This document shows, in pieces, positions 1-9,198 of a DNA stretch of 64,000 bases. Both the position numbers and the translations under genes were made by a program. Source of the DNA: Candidatus Saccharimonadota bacterium (GTDB lineage Bacteria > Patescibacteriota > Saccharimonadia > Saccharimonadales > UBA4665); assembly GCA_002746885.1 (NCBI GenBank), contig PDRS01000005.1:351648-415647 (forward strand), in the 5' to 3' direction. The notes under the pieces were generated by a model. The model was not told where the DNA came from. It did no database searches and saw only the letters and a list, made by a program, of their open reading frames with translations. Within the stretch, counting starts at the first letter, position 1; every line of letters starts with the position of its first letter.

Positions 1-248
1 TTCCACCGACCCAGGTTAGTGTACTAAACGACACCAAAGGCGAGGTAGCAACCGCCGTTCTTATTACGTGCGATCCGCCTGGGTTCAGTACAAACCGTCT
101 CGTTGTATGGGGCAAACAGATTAGTCCAAGCGTGACATCAAACACTGCACCTACTACCGCACCCACCGTCGCAGAGCCCACCGAAATCACCAGCAACGGT
201 CCCACGCTGTGGACGCGCATGTGGCGCGGCATCCAGTTCTGGAACTAG
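1..248 (+). CDS. Sortase, C-terminal fragment
   Basis: This is the open 3' end of a gene cut by the window edge (frame from base 3, stop TAG). The visible 81 residues contain the sortase active-site end: TCDP with the catalytic Cys, then NRLVVWGKQIS with the catalytic Arg. Sortases are membrane-anchored transpeptidases that attach or polymerise surface proteins at an LPxTG-like signal. A short Thr/Pro/Ala-rich linker and a WTRMWRGIQFWN tail follow, so the catalytic domain is not quite at the C-terminus. The His and the N-terminal membrane anchor lie outside the window. The gene is convergent with the PEGA gene. The sortase call rests on the Cys/Arg motif; the class is uncertain. Confidence 0.8.
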   Translation, partial: PPTQVSVLNDTKGEVATAVLITCDPPGFSTNRLVVWGKQISPSVTSNTAPTTAPTVAEPTEITSNGPTLWTRMWRGIQFWN

Positions 249-275
249 ACAACCTGTAGCGGCAACTAGAGTAGA

Positions 276-1772
276 TCAGGGTAATATGTACGCTGTTTGC
301 GCCAGCTCAGGCGCACCGCTACCCGACGACCGCACAGTGTACCCATAGCGATAATCTGGCGCAAAAAACACGCCATATTCGGGTAAACCTGGCTGCAAAA
401 CACGCCGATTTATATTGTCGTATTCATACACCACTACTTTGCCAGCAGAGATATAGCTCAGCCGATCGCCATCCATCCAAGTCGCATGCTCTTGCGGTGG
501 ATCGATGGCGTCAATTGCTTTGTATAGATAAGTATCATCCTGTTCAAGATCATACACAGCATGGTTTTGGCGATTCGCCGCTACAATAAACCGCGCATTG
601 GCCGAAAACGCAACGTACTGCGGAGAAACGAGCCTGAGAAACCGAAATGGATGCGGCGTATCCGTCGGCCTCGCGAGAACAGCATCGAGCGGATTGCGAA
701 ATACATACACGCCCTTGAGCGCACTGGAACCCGCCACTACGTACCATTTGCCTTCATACTGCGCAATATCAAGCACATACCGTTCCGCCACCGGCAACTG
801 CCGCAACATGCTACTGCGCGTCCCTTGCTGAAGCACGACCGAAACACTCCCCGTCTTTGGCGTGCCGCCGAGCGGAGCATCAGTGACATACAACACCGTG
901 TCATCGCCGTACGTCTTGTAAGCAAAAACTCTGTTAAGCTGAAGCGAAGTGGGCGGCTCACCGCCTAATCGAGCTGTTCGTAATCCTTTGGTTTCAGTGT
1001 TATACACATAGAACTTATCGTACTTTTTGTCAAAAAAGTGCACTTGGTCAGTCGGCTGAAGCTGCAGTTCACGGGTAACGTTTCGTACCTGCGTACCCGC
1101 ACGATCCATCACGATATATTCTTGCGCAGCAGAGCCCTCAGCCGTAAACGACCTGAGTGTCAAAAAATGGCGTTCATCGCTCGACCATTCCACGACTTTC
1201 CATGATTGAACAGAGTCCGCCACCGTGAAAACACTCGATTCTATCGACACGGTTTCGCTACTTAAGTCCTTGTTGTTGCGCAAATCTATAACCTGTATTT
1301 GACTCGGAGCCGCGACCTCGGAACCAACTAGCCAGCGACGACTCGGGCTTTGTGTCAAAAACGCAAGTTGACCAGTGAACGAAAGTGTATTTGTTGTTTT
1401 CAGTTTGTTCGGAAAGAGAATAGGGTAATCAAACCGCTGAACATCTCCGCCGACAACAGTGATGGTACGCTTCCAATCTTGATAGCCTGTGCGCGAGACA
1501 CGAAACGCATATTCTCCGCTCTGTAAATTGATCTTGCCGTTGGTCCGAAAGGACCGCTCTACGCCATCAATGAAAACATCAGCACCTTTCGGTTGGCTCG
1601 AAACAAATACTAAACCGCAGCGATTAACCGTTCCATCTCTACTAAAGCAGTAGCCGTCAGTTTGTTTCAAAAGCACCCAACTCAAGAGCGCGATCGCGAT
1701 GCCAATAAGACAATAGCTCGTAATGAGAAACGCGCGATGAAAACGTTCTTTCCGCGGGTTAAGAAAATCCAT
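276..1772 (-). CDS. Membrane-anchored PEGA-domain surface protein
   Basis: About 498 residues. I start at the internal ATG MDFLNPRKERF because the ORF-track start adds an implausible Arg-rich stretch and a TATACT -10 box (1783-1788) lies 10 nt before this ATG, predicting a near-leaderless mRNA. One N-terminal membrane segment (LITSYCLIGIAIALLSWVLL) is followed by a PEGA domain (VSSQPKGADVFIDG...LQSGEYAFRVSRTGYQDW). The rest looks like a beta-propeller-like extracellular domain with repeated short strands. PEGA domains are common in envelope proteins; no enzymatic motif is seen. Role in the cell surface is inference. It is convergent with the upstream sortase gene. Confidence 0.75.
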   Translation of the reverse strand: MDFLNPRKERFHRAFLITSYCLIGIAIALLSWVLLKQTDGYCFSRDGTVNRCGLVFVSSQPKGADVFIDGVERSFRTNGKINLQSGEYAFRVSRTGYQDWKRTITVVGGDVQRFDYPILFPNKLKTTNTLSFTGQLAFLTQSPSRRWLVGSEVAAPSQIQVIDLRNNKDLSSETVSIESSVFTVADSVQSWKVVEWSSDERHFLTLRSFTAEGSAAQEYIVMDRAGTQVRNVTRELQLQPTDQVHFFDKKYDKFYVYNTETKGLRTARLGGEPPTSLQLNRVFAYKTYGDDTVLYVTDAPLGGTPKTGSVSVVLQQGTRSSMLRQLPVAERYVLDIAQYEGKWYVVAGSSALKGVYVFRNPLDAVLARPTDTPHPFRFLRLVSPQYVAFSANARFIVAANRQNHAVYDLEQDDTYLYKAIDAIDPPQEHATWMDGDRLSYISAGKVVVYEYDNINRRVLQPGLPEYGVFFAPDYRYGYTVRSSGSGAPELAQTAYILP

Positions 1773-1900
1773 AGCACGTTTTAGTATACCGCAACTCCAC
1801 GCGAGGTCATCGAATATTCGACCACGAATGAGTCGCAATGACAAAAACATCAGTAGACACACCTGCAGCCCCGACAAACGTACCGTAGCACCTAAACCGC

Positions 1901-1930
1901 TTGCGTTTCGAAGAGCAAAAGCGGTATGAT
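1901..1930 (+). promoter_or_regulatory. Promoter of the 1971 gene
   Basis: TTGCGT (1901-1906), 18-nt spacer, TATGAT (1925-1930). The start codon is about 40 nt downstream and has an AGAGGA Shine-Dalgarno-like stretch, so this gene has a conventional leader, unlike many neighbours. Confidence 0.55.
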
Positions 1931-1970
1931 GTAAGAAATAGACCTATCAGGCGAGAGGAAGCCAAACAAT

Positions 1971-3050
1971 ATGGGAAAAGCAGTCGTCCAGCTCAACGGC
2001 ACAGCATACGATGCAGGTACCGGTCAACGGATAGCTGACATTTCGCCAGCACGCGGCGCGCAGCGAACAGCCCCAGCCCAAAAGCCAAAACGCACAGCTG
2101 CCGCAAAGACCGCTTCTGCCGCCTCTGCCACAAGACAGCGAAAACCGGCAGCCCACACGAAGCACCGCGCGACACAGTCATCAAAAACGCTCATGCGCCA
2201 CGCCGTCAAAAAACCTGCCAGCAGCACAAAAAAACAACTGCACGTTCAGCACGAGTTAACTCATACCACACAACACGCCCCCGTCGTAAAACAAACCGCT
2301 GCGCACGTGGACGCAGCTCGGTTGCACCGCGCTCAGCAGGTTGAAAAAGATCACCAGGTACGCCGTTTTCACAGCCCAGCACCTATTCCAGTTACATTTA
2401 CTGACCTCGCCGTACAAACAAGCCCCAACGATCCTACTGAACCCGCAGACCCAGCTCCAGATATTCCGCCACCAGCACCTATTCCCGACGAGAAACAGAA
2501 ACAGCAACCTCACGACATGTTTGAGCAGGCAATCGCAAACGCAACGCATTACGTCGACATTGCTGCCCACAAAGCACATTTTAGAAAAAAAGCTCGCCGG
2601 CATGTCGCCGCGATGAGCGCTGGCATAGTGAGCCTGCTTCTTATTGGCGGATTCTTGGCGTATGCCAACATACCGAGCGTTCAGGTACGCGTGGCTGGAG
2701 TGGTCGCAGGCGTCTCAACACGGCTACCCGACTTCAGAGCGGCTGGTTTTACATACGATAGCGTCTCGGGAGAAAATGAACGAATTGTGTATAACTTTCA
2801 CAGCGAGCTCGCGCCATATCAGCTCATCGAGCAGCAAACAAACTGGAACGGCAAGCAGATGATACACCATGTTTCTTCTGTTGCAGCAAATGGGCGACCA
2901 AACTACACCCAGCTTACCGCTGGCAACATAATGGTGTACAAATTCAGCGATACTCATGCAACATGGGTCAAAGACGGCATATGGTACCAAGCGCACGGCG
3001 ACCAGCCCCTCAGCGACGATCAAATCCGCGCCCTCGTGGAAAACAGCTAG
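1971..3050 (+). CDS. Basic, single-pass membrane protein of unknown function
   Basis: 359 residues. Residues 1 to about 200 are a low-complexity, Lys/Arg/Ala/His-rich, presumably cytoplasmic region with a Pro/Asp-rich stretch near 150-175. A membrane segment (AGIVSLLLIGGFLAYANI) lies near 217-234. The C-terminal part of about 125 residues, predicted outside, looks folded (GFTYDSVSGENERIVYNF...YTQLTAGNIMVYKFSDTHATWVKDGIWYQ). The architecture is that of an anti-sigma or DUF4367-like membrane sensor, but I cannot assign a family. The basic N-terminus could bind nucleic acid or phospholipid. It lies 143 nt upstream of gltX, which has its own -10 box. Confidence 0.6.
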   Translation: MGKAVVQLNGTAYDAGTGQRIADISPARGAQRTAPAQKPKRTAAAKTASAASATRQRKPAAHTKHRATQSSKTLMRHAVKKPASSTKKQLHVQHELTHTTQHAPVVKQTAAHVDAARLHRAQQVEKDHQVRRFHSPAPIPVTFTDLAVQTSPNDPTEPADPAPDIPPPAPIPDEKQKQQPHDMFEQAIANATHYVDIAAHKAHFRKKARRHVAAMSAGIVSLLLIGGFLAYANIPSVQVRVAGVVAGVSTRLPDFRAAGFTYDSVSGENERIVYNFHSELAPYQLIEQQTNWNGKQMIHHVSSVAANGRPNYTQLTAGNIMVYKFSDTHATWVKDGIWYQAHGDQPLSDDQIRALVENS

Positions 3051-3181
3051 CGTAAACGGCGCATGGGCGCCCGAAGCCAAACGGCAAGCACATAGCGAGC
3101 AGTCGAACGGCGCACAAAACCAGTTTTTGGCGAGCAGCAAAAGGGAAGTATCAGACACTAGGAGAGAACGACCTTCCTCTG

Positions 3182-3187
3182 TATACT
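3182..3187 (+). promoter_or_regulatory. -10 box TATACT of gltX
   Basis: TATACT ends 6 nt before the gltX ATG, placing the expected transcription start at or next to the A of ATG. No Shine-Dalgarno sequence is possible, so the mRNA should be leaderless. No convincing -35 was seen. Confidence 0.65.
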
Positions 3188-3193
3188 AAAGCC

Positions 3194-4618
3194 ATGACAA
3201 CCATCCGCACACGCTTCGCGCCCAGTCCAACTGGATACATCCATGTCGGAAACGTTCGCGCCGCACTATTTCCTTGGCTGCTGGCCCGCCAACAAAACGG
3301 ACAGTTCATTTTGCGCATAGAAGACACCGACCAAGCGCGTTTTGTCGAAGGCGCAACCGACCTCATACTAGAAACGCTCCAGTGGCTTGGACTCGAATGG
3401 GACGAAGGCCCGCGCGTCGGCGGCTCTTTTGGCCCGTATGTTCAGACTGAACGCCGCGACATCTACCACACTTGGGCACAAAAGCTTATCGACAGAGACC
3501 TCGCCTATGCCGATCCTTATACGCCAGAACAAGTTCAAACCTTTCGCGAAGAAGCAAAAGCCGCCAAACGTGCGTTTTTGTACCGCGACCACCGTCCACC
3601 GAACCCGCCCGCCTGGGACGGCTCCCAGCCGCTCCGCTTCAAAGTAAGTGAAATCAAGCGCTACACATGGCACGATCCTGTCATGGGCGAGCTGACTGCT
3701 GGGCCAGAAGCATTAGATGACTTTATCCTCATAAAGGCAGACGGCTTGCCCACCTACAATTTTGCACACATCGTCGACGACGCCGAAATGGGTATTACGC
3801 ACGTTATACGCGGACTTGAATATATCAGCAGTATTCCGCGCTACCTCAGCCTGTACGAAGCGCTCGAGCTTACGCCCCCCGTACTAGCTTGCTTACCGCA
3901 CATCATGGCGCCCGACGGCAAAAAAAAGCTCGGAAAACGCGACGGCGGTGCCAAAAGCGTGACAGACTACCGCACCGACGGTATTCTTCCCGAAGCCATG
4001 CTTAACTTTCTCGCCAGCCTCGGCTGGAACGACGGCACCGAGCAAGAGATTTTCAGCCGCGAAGAGCTGATAGAGAAATTTAGTCTCGAACGTGTCCAGA
4101 AGAGCGGCGCGCGCTTCGACGAAGCCCGATTACTCTGGATGAATGGGCAGTGGATTCGCCGCCTCGAGCTCGACGATCTGTACGCGCGAGTCGCAGCCTA
4201 CTGGCCAACCGAAGCCGCAACCGCCGAAGTACCATACAAAAAGCAAGTGCTCGCCCTCGTCCAAGACCGTCTCAAAACCCTCGCCGAACTACCCGTACTG
4301 ACGCGCTACTTTTTTACCGAGCCAGCCGAAAATCGCACACTCATCACAGAAAACAAGCAGCTCAAGAAACTTGAACCTAGCGACATTGACCGCTTAGTCG
4401 CCGCAGCCCGCAACAAACTGAGCGGGGTAGAGCAGTGGGACGCTGAGCACATTCAGACCGCACTCAACGAACTATTGGAAGAAACTGGCCAAAAACCCGG
4501 CGTACTTTTCAGCCTCGTCCGCGTATACACCACCTGGACTCCTTTCAGTCCAGAGCTCCCCGCAACCCTCGCGCTCCTCGGAAAAGAAACCACCATTAAC
4601 AGACTTCCAGCACAGTAA
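3194..4618 (+). CDS. gltX: Glutamyl-tRNA synthetase
   Basis: 474 residues, normal bacterial length. This class I synthetase charges tRNA-Glu with glutamate in the cytoplasm. The HIGH-type motif is PTGYIHVGN near residue 9, followed by the family sequence LRIEDTDQAR. The KMSKS-type motif is KKKLGKRDG near residue 240. The C-terminal alpha-helical anticodon-binding part (residues about 330-474) is present. The window also encodes tRNA-Glu(CTC) about 7 kb away. Start choice is firm: the TATACT box is 6 nt upstream and the conserved N-terminus begins within a few residues. Whether it is discriminating or also charges tRNA-Gln cannot be decided here. Confidence 0.97.
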   Translation: MTTIRTRFAPSPTGYIHVGNVRAALFPWLLARQQNGQFILRIEDTDQARFVEGATDLILETLQWLGLEWDEGPRVGGSFGPYVQTERRDIYHTWAQKLIDRDLAYADPYTPEQVQTFREEAKAAKRAFLYRDHRPPNPPAWDGSQPLRFKVSEIKRYTWHDPVMGELTAGPEALDDFILIKADGLPTYNFAHIVDDAEMGITHVIRGLEYISSIPRYLSLYEALELTPPVLACLPHIMAPDGKKKLGKRDGGAKSVTDYRTDGILPEAMLNFLASLGWNDGTEQEIFSREELIEKFSLERVQKSGARFDEARLLWMNGQWIRRLELDDLYARVAAYWPTEAATAEVPYKKQVLALVQDRLKTLAELPVLTRYFFTEPAENRTLITENKQLKKLEPSDIDRLVAAARNKLSGVEQWDAEHIQTALNELLEETGQKPGVLFSLVRVYTTWTPFSPELPATLALLGKETTINRLPAQ

Positions 4619-4674
4619 ACGGCTATTGTTTACCCAAAAACTAGTAGTTGGCGCTAGAGAACTAACCCCGCCTT

Positions 4675-5106
4675 TTAATTAGCCCAGGGTACTATCTCTA
4701 CGGCCAAATAATGCGGGTACTGCCCCAGAGCTCCCGCAACGACATTTGAGAGCAAATTCCCAGAAGCTTTCTCTCTTTTTTCAGTTTCACTATGCTCTTG
4801 CGCAACCCGAAAAACAGTCTTAGTAGGACCAGTAGAAGTTGACTCGTCTGACTCGCCATTACCCCCAGCTACCGCAACAGAACCTAATGTATAACACTGC
4901 ACAGAACCAAAAGAAATAGCTTCTCTTAGCTCCTCCACAATACTTTTCTCAGACACTTCGTCTGGCAAGGGCGGCTGCACAGCAACCTCAAACAAAATCA
5001 GACTACCTCCGCATTTCCGCGCCCGCGCAGAAACCTTATATATGGTTTGTCCTGCAGGGGTCTGCTGCGTACCCTGTTCTATGTGTGATCCTGGTGTAGT
5101 TGGCAT
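4675..5106 (-). CDS. Hypothetical small protein
   Basis: 143 residues, no family recognised. The N-terminus is polar (GSHIEQGTQQTPAGQ). The middle looks like a small alpha/beta domain (GSLILFEVAVQPPLPDEVSEKSIVEELREAI), with a Gly/Ser/Thr-rich linker and a C-terminal strand (HYLAVEIVPWAN). No signal peptide or membrane segment. It is divergent from the DUF3048 gene across a very AT-rich 100-bp gap. It belongs with the small hypothetical genes (also at 8.7, 34.5, 49 and 62-64 kb) that interrupt housekeeping genes and look like lineage-specific accessory loci. Confidence 0.55.
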   Translation of the reverse strand: MPTTPGSHIEQGTQQTPAGQTIYKVSARARKCGGSLILFEVAVQPPLPDEVSEKSIVEELREAISFGSVQCYTLGSVAVAGGNGESDESTSTGPTKTVFRVAQEHSETEKREKASGNLLSNVVAGALGQYPHYLAVEIVPWAN

Positions 5107-5197
5107 ATTAGCACTTTACCTTACATAAAATAAAAATCCCATAAATCATACCCAATCGCCCATGCCAAAGCAAGCATAAGCAATTGCTTTTTTCTGC

Positions 5198-5203
5198 TAC
5201 AAT
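5198..5203 (+). promoter_or_regulatory. -10 box TACAAT of the DUF3048 gene
   Basis: TACAAT is followed by 7 nt (AATGCTT) and the ATG at 5211. The same arrangement, TACAAT-ATGCTT-ATG, recurs at 8295-8307. The spacing decides the start: the mRNA should begin at or next to this ATG, so the upstream TTG and ATG of the ORF track are not used. Confidence 0.6.
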
Positions 5204-5210
5204 AATGCTT

Positions 5211-6611
5211 ATGATTAGTGATTTTGTCGGCGGAGAAGAACGTCCGCGCAGGCCAAAACGAATTGAACCCCTGGAAAGGAAACCCCAGAAATCTATTCAT
5301 GAGCTTGCGGCCGAACACGACGCAAGGGAAGCCGCCGCCAATGAACAACATCGGGCTTCTTCGGAGCCAGAAAGCAGGCGGCGAGAAGACGTATTCGAAG
5401 AACCAGTGTTCACACCGCCCGACATGATCACCGAAACAGCCACCCAAGAACCTTCCGATCAACCGACGCATACCCTCACTCGCGACAAAGACCGAACCAA
5501 CGGCTTCTTGACATTTCGCTGGACCCTCAGTCGAAAGTGGACTATCATCGCCGCTGTGCTTACCGTACTTCTCATAGGCGGCGGGGGCATCGCGGCTTAC
5601 TACCTCACAAAGCCAGGCGTCAAAGGCGGCGTATACATAAGCAAGAGCAAGCGGCCGCCGAAACCAGAACCCAAAATTACAACGGTTGCGAGCAGCCTCA
5701 GCGGCCTACAGGTTGATCCCGCCGTCAACGAACGGCCCGTTATTGGCGTCATGATAGAAAACAGTCTGGCAGCTCGACCCCAAAGCGGGCTTGATCAAGC
5801 GAGCGTGGTCTTTGAGGCCATCGCCGAAGGCGGCGTGACACGCTTTCTCGCACTTTTCCAAGACACACAACCCGACTACATCGGACCAGTGCGCAGCGCA
5901 CGACCATACTTCGTGCAGTGGTGTATGAGCTTTGATTGCGCTTACGGGCATGCTGGCGGAAGCCCAGAGGCGCTCGCCAATATTCGCCAGTGGGGCACAA
6001 AAGATTTACCCGACACACGCGGCATATATTGGCGCGCTTCTAACCGATATTCACCGCATAATCTCTATTCTAGTAGTGCAAAACTCAGCGAGCTTGCTGC
6101 ATCGCGCGGCTACGGCAAACCGACTTTTACCGGCTTTACACGCAAGGCCGACCAGCCGCTCCACAAAGCAGCCCCAGCACAGGCAGGCGAAGCGCCAACC
6201 GACGGCCGCCAAAAAGCACACCTGATCAATCTCAACATATCGAGCGGCAAGTACAACGCGCGCTTTGACTATGACGCCACCAGCAATAGCTATAAACGCA
6301 GTCAAGGCGGTGCCGCCCACATAGCCGTCAATGCCGCCGGACAACAAACCCACATAAGCGCTCGAGTTGTCGTTGCGCTCGTTATGCAGTACGGCATTCA
6401 GGCGGATCGCGTACACAGCGTTTACAACACCGTCGGAAACGGCCAAGCATATATCTTCCAAGACGGCAGCGTCGTCCAGGCAAACTGGAGCAAGACGAGC
6501 GTCGCTGGACCGCTCGTTTTGACCGACGCAAACGGAAACCCCATCGCACTTAACGCCGGCAAAACATGGATAACCGCTCTCGGCGGACCTGGTCGTTTAT
6601 CATACCAATAA
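5211..6611 (+). CDS. DUF3048 (YerB-like) membrane-anchored extracellular protein
   Basis: 466 residues. A charged cytoplasmic tail of about 115 residues (many Arg/Glu) precedes a membrane segment (WTIIAAVLTVLLIGGGGIAAYYL). The extracellular part matches the DUF3048 family: NERPVIGVMIENSLAARPQSGLDQASVVFEAIAEGGVTRFLALF, GPVRSARPYF, and a C-terminal beta domain (DGSVVQANWSKTSVAGPLVLTDANGNPIALNAGKTWI). The family is related to B. subtilis YerB; its biochemical role is unknown. The gene is followed after 3 nt by a sensor kinase, so the two are almost certainly co-transcribed and may work together in an envelope response (inference). Confidence 0.85.
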   Translation: MISDFVGGEERPRRPKRIEPLERKPQKSIHELAAEHDAREAAANEQHRASSEPESRRREDVFEEPVFTPPDMITETATQEPSDQPTHTLTRDKDRTNGFLTFRWTLSRKWTIIAAVLTVLLIGGGGIAAYYLTKPGVKGGVYISKSKRPPKPEPKITTVASSLSGLQVDPAVNERPVIGVMIENSLAARPQSGLDQASVVFEAIAEGGVTRFLALFQDTQPDYIGPVRSARPYFVQWCMSFDCAYGHAGGSPEALANIRQWGTKDLPDTRGIYWRASNRYSPHNLYSSSAKLSELAASRGYGKPTFTGFTRKADQPLHKAAPAQAGEAPTDGRQKAHLINLNISSGKYNARFDYDATSNSYKRSQGGAAHIAVNAAGQQTHISARVVVALVMQYGIQADRVHSVYNTVGNGQAYIFQDGSVVQANWSKTSVAGPLVLTDANGNPIALNAGKTWITALGGPGRLSYQ

Positions 6612-6614
6612 ACT

Positions 6615-8150
6615 ATGGACTTTTTTAGCAAATACCGCCGCCAGCTCACCTCACGCATCATTGTGTACGTTTTGACGCTAGAGGCGCTTGTTTTAGGGAT
6701 GGGTTGGTTTTTTATATCGCAAGATATTGCATTGACATACACCTTTGCGGCAATGGTTTTTCTGGGCGTAGGAGGAGGTTTGTTGTTTGCGAAATTCATT
6801 ACCGAAACCAGCACCGAGCCGCTGCGCGCGCTCTGGCAAGCTATTTTGCATGTTGCGCCGCATAGCCAGTCGGAAACCGCGCCAAGAATAGACGAGCTCC
6901 ACTACGGCAAGGAGCTCGTTTCGAACCTCGTAAACCACATTTACCAAATGGCAAGCGTCGTTGAAGATGTCGAAAGAACCAACGCGAAAAGAGCCCAAGA
7001 CATGCATGCAAATTTCCTCGCCAATGCACTGCCGCTTCCTCTGGTGGTGCTCGACAAAACAGACACGATCGTCTACGTCAATGAAGCCGCTCTAAAATAC
7101 TTTGGCAAACCCGCCGACGAGCTTGAGGCTCAAAACGTCTACACTGCCATAGACATGTCCTTTGCCGACGACCAAACGCTCAGCAGCTGGCTGCAGGGAA
7201 CACGCACATCGAGCGTCACCGCAAACATGCGCTGGGAACGCGTCCGCATTGGGCTGCCAGGACAAAAAGACACAAAACAGTTCGATCTCGCCGCACACTA
7301 TAACAGCGATAACCCTATGGGCTACGAAACACTGCTCATCCTCTTTGACCATACCGAAATCTACAGCCAAGACGACCAGGCAATGAGCTTCGTAGCACTG
7401 ACCGTACACGAACTACGCACCCCCATGACACTGCTGCGCGGCTACATAGAAGTATTTGACGAGGAGCTCGGCCCAAGCCTAAATACCGAAATGAAAGCAT
7501 TTATGAAAAAAATGGATGCCGCCGCTCAGCAACTTGCCGCTTTCGTCGACAACATCCTGAACGTCGCAAAAATAGAAGACAACCAACTCACATTACATCT
7601 CAAAGAAGAAAAATGGGAAGATGTTTTGCGTGCTGTCGTCAACGATCTACGACTCCGCGCCAGTGTGCGCGGCGTCACCATAAAAGCAACAGTGGCCCGC
7701 AACTTACCAACGGTAGGCGTCGATCGCTACAGCATATACGAAGTTGTCGCAAACCTGTTGGACAATGCCGTCAAATACTCGCGCGGAACCAAAGAAGTAC
7801 ACCTTACTGCCAGTCTCAATACCGACGGACTTGTTGAAACGAGCGTCAAGGATTTTGGCCTAGGCATAGATAGCTCAATACTGCCGCACATTTTCGACAA
7901 ATTTTATCGCAATCATCGTAACCGCGCACAAATCGGCGGCACCGGCCTCGGCCTCTTCCTGAGCCGCGCCATTGTCCAAGCCCATGGCGGCCAAATATGG
8001 GTAAAAAGTAAAGTCGATGAAGGCAGCACTTTCACCTTTACCGTGCTGCCGTACGCAAAACTTGCAGAGCAGGGCAAGGCGGGCGACAGCGGCGGCGTCA
8101 CCCGCGGAGCACATGGCTGGATTAAAAACCACTCGCTCTACCGAGAGTAA
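6615..8150 (+). CDS. Membrane sensor histidine kinase with PAS domain
   Basis: 511 residues. Two N-terminal membrane helices (residues about 14-60), a cytoplasmic linker, a PAS-like domain (LPLPLVVLDKTDTIVYVNEAALKYFGK), then HisKA with the phospho-accepting His in LTVHELRTPM. The HATPase domain has an N-box (NLLDNAVKYS), G1-like DFGLGI and GGTGLGL. All catalytic elements are intact. It probably autophosphorylates in response to an envelope or internal signal; the loop between the helices is very short, so sensing is likely within the membrane or via PAS. It starts 3 nt after the DUF3048 gene; the single-domain regulator at 8307 is the likely partner but has its own promoter. Confidence 0.92.
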   Translation: MDFFSKYRRQLTSRIIVYVLTLEALVLGMGWFFISQDIALTYTFAAMVFLGVGGGLLFAKFITETSTEPLRALWQAILHVAPHSQSETAPRIDELHYGKELVSNLVNHIYQMASVVEDVERTNAKRAQDMHANFLANALPLPLVVLDKTDTIVYVNEAALKYFGKPADELEAQNVYTAIDMSFADDQTLSSWLQGTRTSSVTANMRWERVRIGLPGQKDTKQFDLAAHYNSDNPMGYETLLILFDHTEIYSQDDQAMSFVALTVHELRTPMTLLRGYIEVFDEELGPSLNTEMKAFMKKMDAAAQQLAAFVDNILNVAKIEDNQLTLHLKEEKWEDVLRAVVNDLRLRASVRGVTIKATVARNLPTVGVDRYSIYEVVANLLDNAVKYSRGTKEVHLTASLNTDGLVETSVKDFGLGIDSSILPHIFDKFYRNHRNRAQIGGTGLGLFLSRAIVQAHGGQIWVKSKVDEGSTFTFTVLPYAKLAEQGKAGDSGGVTRGAHGWIKNHSLYRE

Positions 8151-8294
8151 CCAAGCCGCCGCATTTTATGCGCTACATCTCGTAAAGCAGCCGTTCTGCG
8201 CCGCTACTGCGCGGCGTTCATCATACATAACCCCATTCATATCTTGAGAACCGCCGTTTTTTCCGAAAATTGAACATTGCGCCCCAAAAATTGC

Positions 8295-8300
8295 TACAAT
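8295..8300 (+). promoter_or_regulatory. -10 box TACAAT of the receiver protein gene
   Basis: TACAAT lies 6 nt before the ATG at 8307, predicting a leaderless mRNA and ruling against the upstream TTG start in the ORF track. Confidence 0.6.
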
Positions 8301-8306
8301 ATGCTT

Positions 8307-8717
8307 ATGCAACCAGACGCAAACGCTCCCGCACCAACACCAAAACTGAGAAAAATTCTCTGCATAGAAGACGAGCACTTTATTGGTGAACTATACACGC
8401 GAGCCCTCACCAGGGCAGGCTACGAGGTAGACGTAGAGCTTGATGGGCAAAAAGGCCTAGCCGCCGCACAGACCGATGCGTACGACATCATTCTGCTCGA
8501 CCTCATGGTGCCGCATATTACTGGCATAGAAGTACTGCGTACGCTGCGCGACCCGCGGCAAACACCGAAAATGCATGCGCGCATCATCATTACGACCAAT
8601 CTTGAGCAGCGCGATGACGTCCGCGCCGACATAGAGCGCCAAGCAGATGGATACATCGTCAAAGCCGAAATCACCCCGCGCCAGCTCGTTGAGTTTCTCG
8701 CCAAACTCGAACCGTAG
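8307..8717 (+). CDS. Single-domain response regulator
   Basis: 136 residues, a receiver domain with no output domain. The acidic pair is in KILCIEDEH, the phospho-acceptor Asp in DIILLDLMVP, the conserved Thr region in IITTN and the Lys in YIVKAE. It would accept phosphate from the kinase at 6615 and signal by protein contact, like CheY/Spo0F-type proteins (inference). The gene ends 5 nt from the stop of the convergent hypothetical gene at 8723, so no room exists for a separate terminator. Confidence 0.9.
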   Translation: MQPDANAPAPTPKLRKILCIEDEHFIGELYTRALTRAGYEVDVELDGQKGLAAAQTDAYDIILLDLMVPHITGIEVLRTLRDPRQTPKMHARIIITTNLEQRDDVRADIERQADGYIVKAEITPRQLVEFLAKLEP

Positions 8718-8722
8718 CAGAC

Positions 8723-9079
8723 CTACCCTAAAGCGGCAGCAAGCCGACGGGGAGGTGTGCTAGCCATAGAGACTCCTAGTCCCCCATCTAGAAGCGCGTC
8801 GCCAATCAGGTGCGCAATTTTTGGTGAAACTGGCGGAGAAAAAGCCAAGGTATGATCACCGATACGTTTTACTGTAACCTGTTTGCGTTGCGAGGAATTA
8901 GGCGAGGATTCCTCTGATAAGGCAGTATCCAAGGCAGCTTGTACAATACGACGAGCAGACTCATTGAGACCCGTAAAACCGCTAACGCTCTCAACCAAAC
9001 CGCCGACTGGCACGGTCGAACCTCGGGCGAGATCAGGACCTGGATGACAACCCTGTGCGTAATTAATCCCTAGCGGCAT
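8723..9079 (-). CDS. Hypothetical small protein
   Basis: 118 residues from the ATG at 9079, chosen because AAGAGG lies 7 nt upstream; the ATG at 9109 overlaps the -10 region. No family recognised. Features are Gly/Pro-rich N-terminus (GCHPGPDLARGSTVPVGG), a helix-like middle (NESARRIVQAALDTALSEE), a basic short strand segment (RKQVTVKRIGDHTLAFSPP) and a hydrophobic small-residue end (HLIGDALLDGGLGVSMAS). No signal peptide. Divergent from the TrmB-type regulator; the promoters lie back to back within 90 bp, so that regulator could control this gene (inference). Confidence 0.5.
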   Translation of the reverse strand: MPLGINYAQGCHPGPDLARGSTVPVGGLVESVSGFTGLNESARRIVQAALDTALSEESSPNSSQRKQVTVKRIGDHTLAFSPPVSPKIAHLIGDALLDGGLGVSMASTPPRRLAAALG

Positions 9080-9107
9080 ATACGACCTCTTATTACCTAT
9101 GCATGTC

Positions 9108-9135
9108 ATATTACCCTATATCGATCTTTTTTCAA
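9108..9135 (-). promoter_or_regulatory. Promoter of the 8723-9079 gene
   Basis: On the minus strand TTGAAA (9130-9135), 16-nt spacer, TAATAT (9108-9113), then a short leader with AAGAGG before the ATG at 9079. Confidence 0.55.
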
Positions 9136-9156
9136 TCTAAATCCGGCGTATATTTT

Positions 9157-9187
9157 TTGACAGAAAAAAGAGATTTCGTGCTAAAAT
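9157..9187 (+). promoter_or_regulatory. Promoter of the TrmB-type regulator
   Basis: TTGACA (9157-9162), 19-nt spacer, TAAAAT (9182-9187), 11 nt to the ATG at 9199. It is 22 bp from the divergent promoter at 9108-9135. Confidence 0.55.
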
Positions 9188-9198
9188 ACACCTTACGT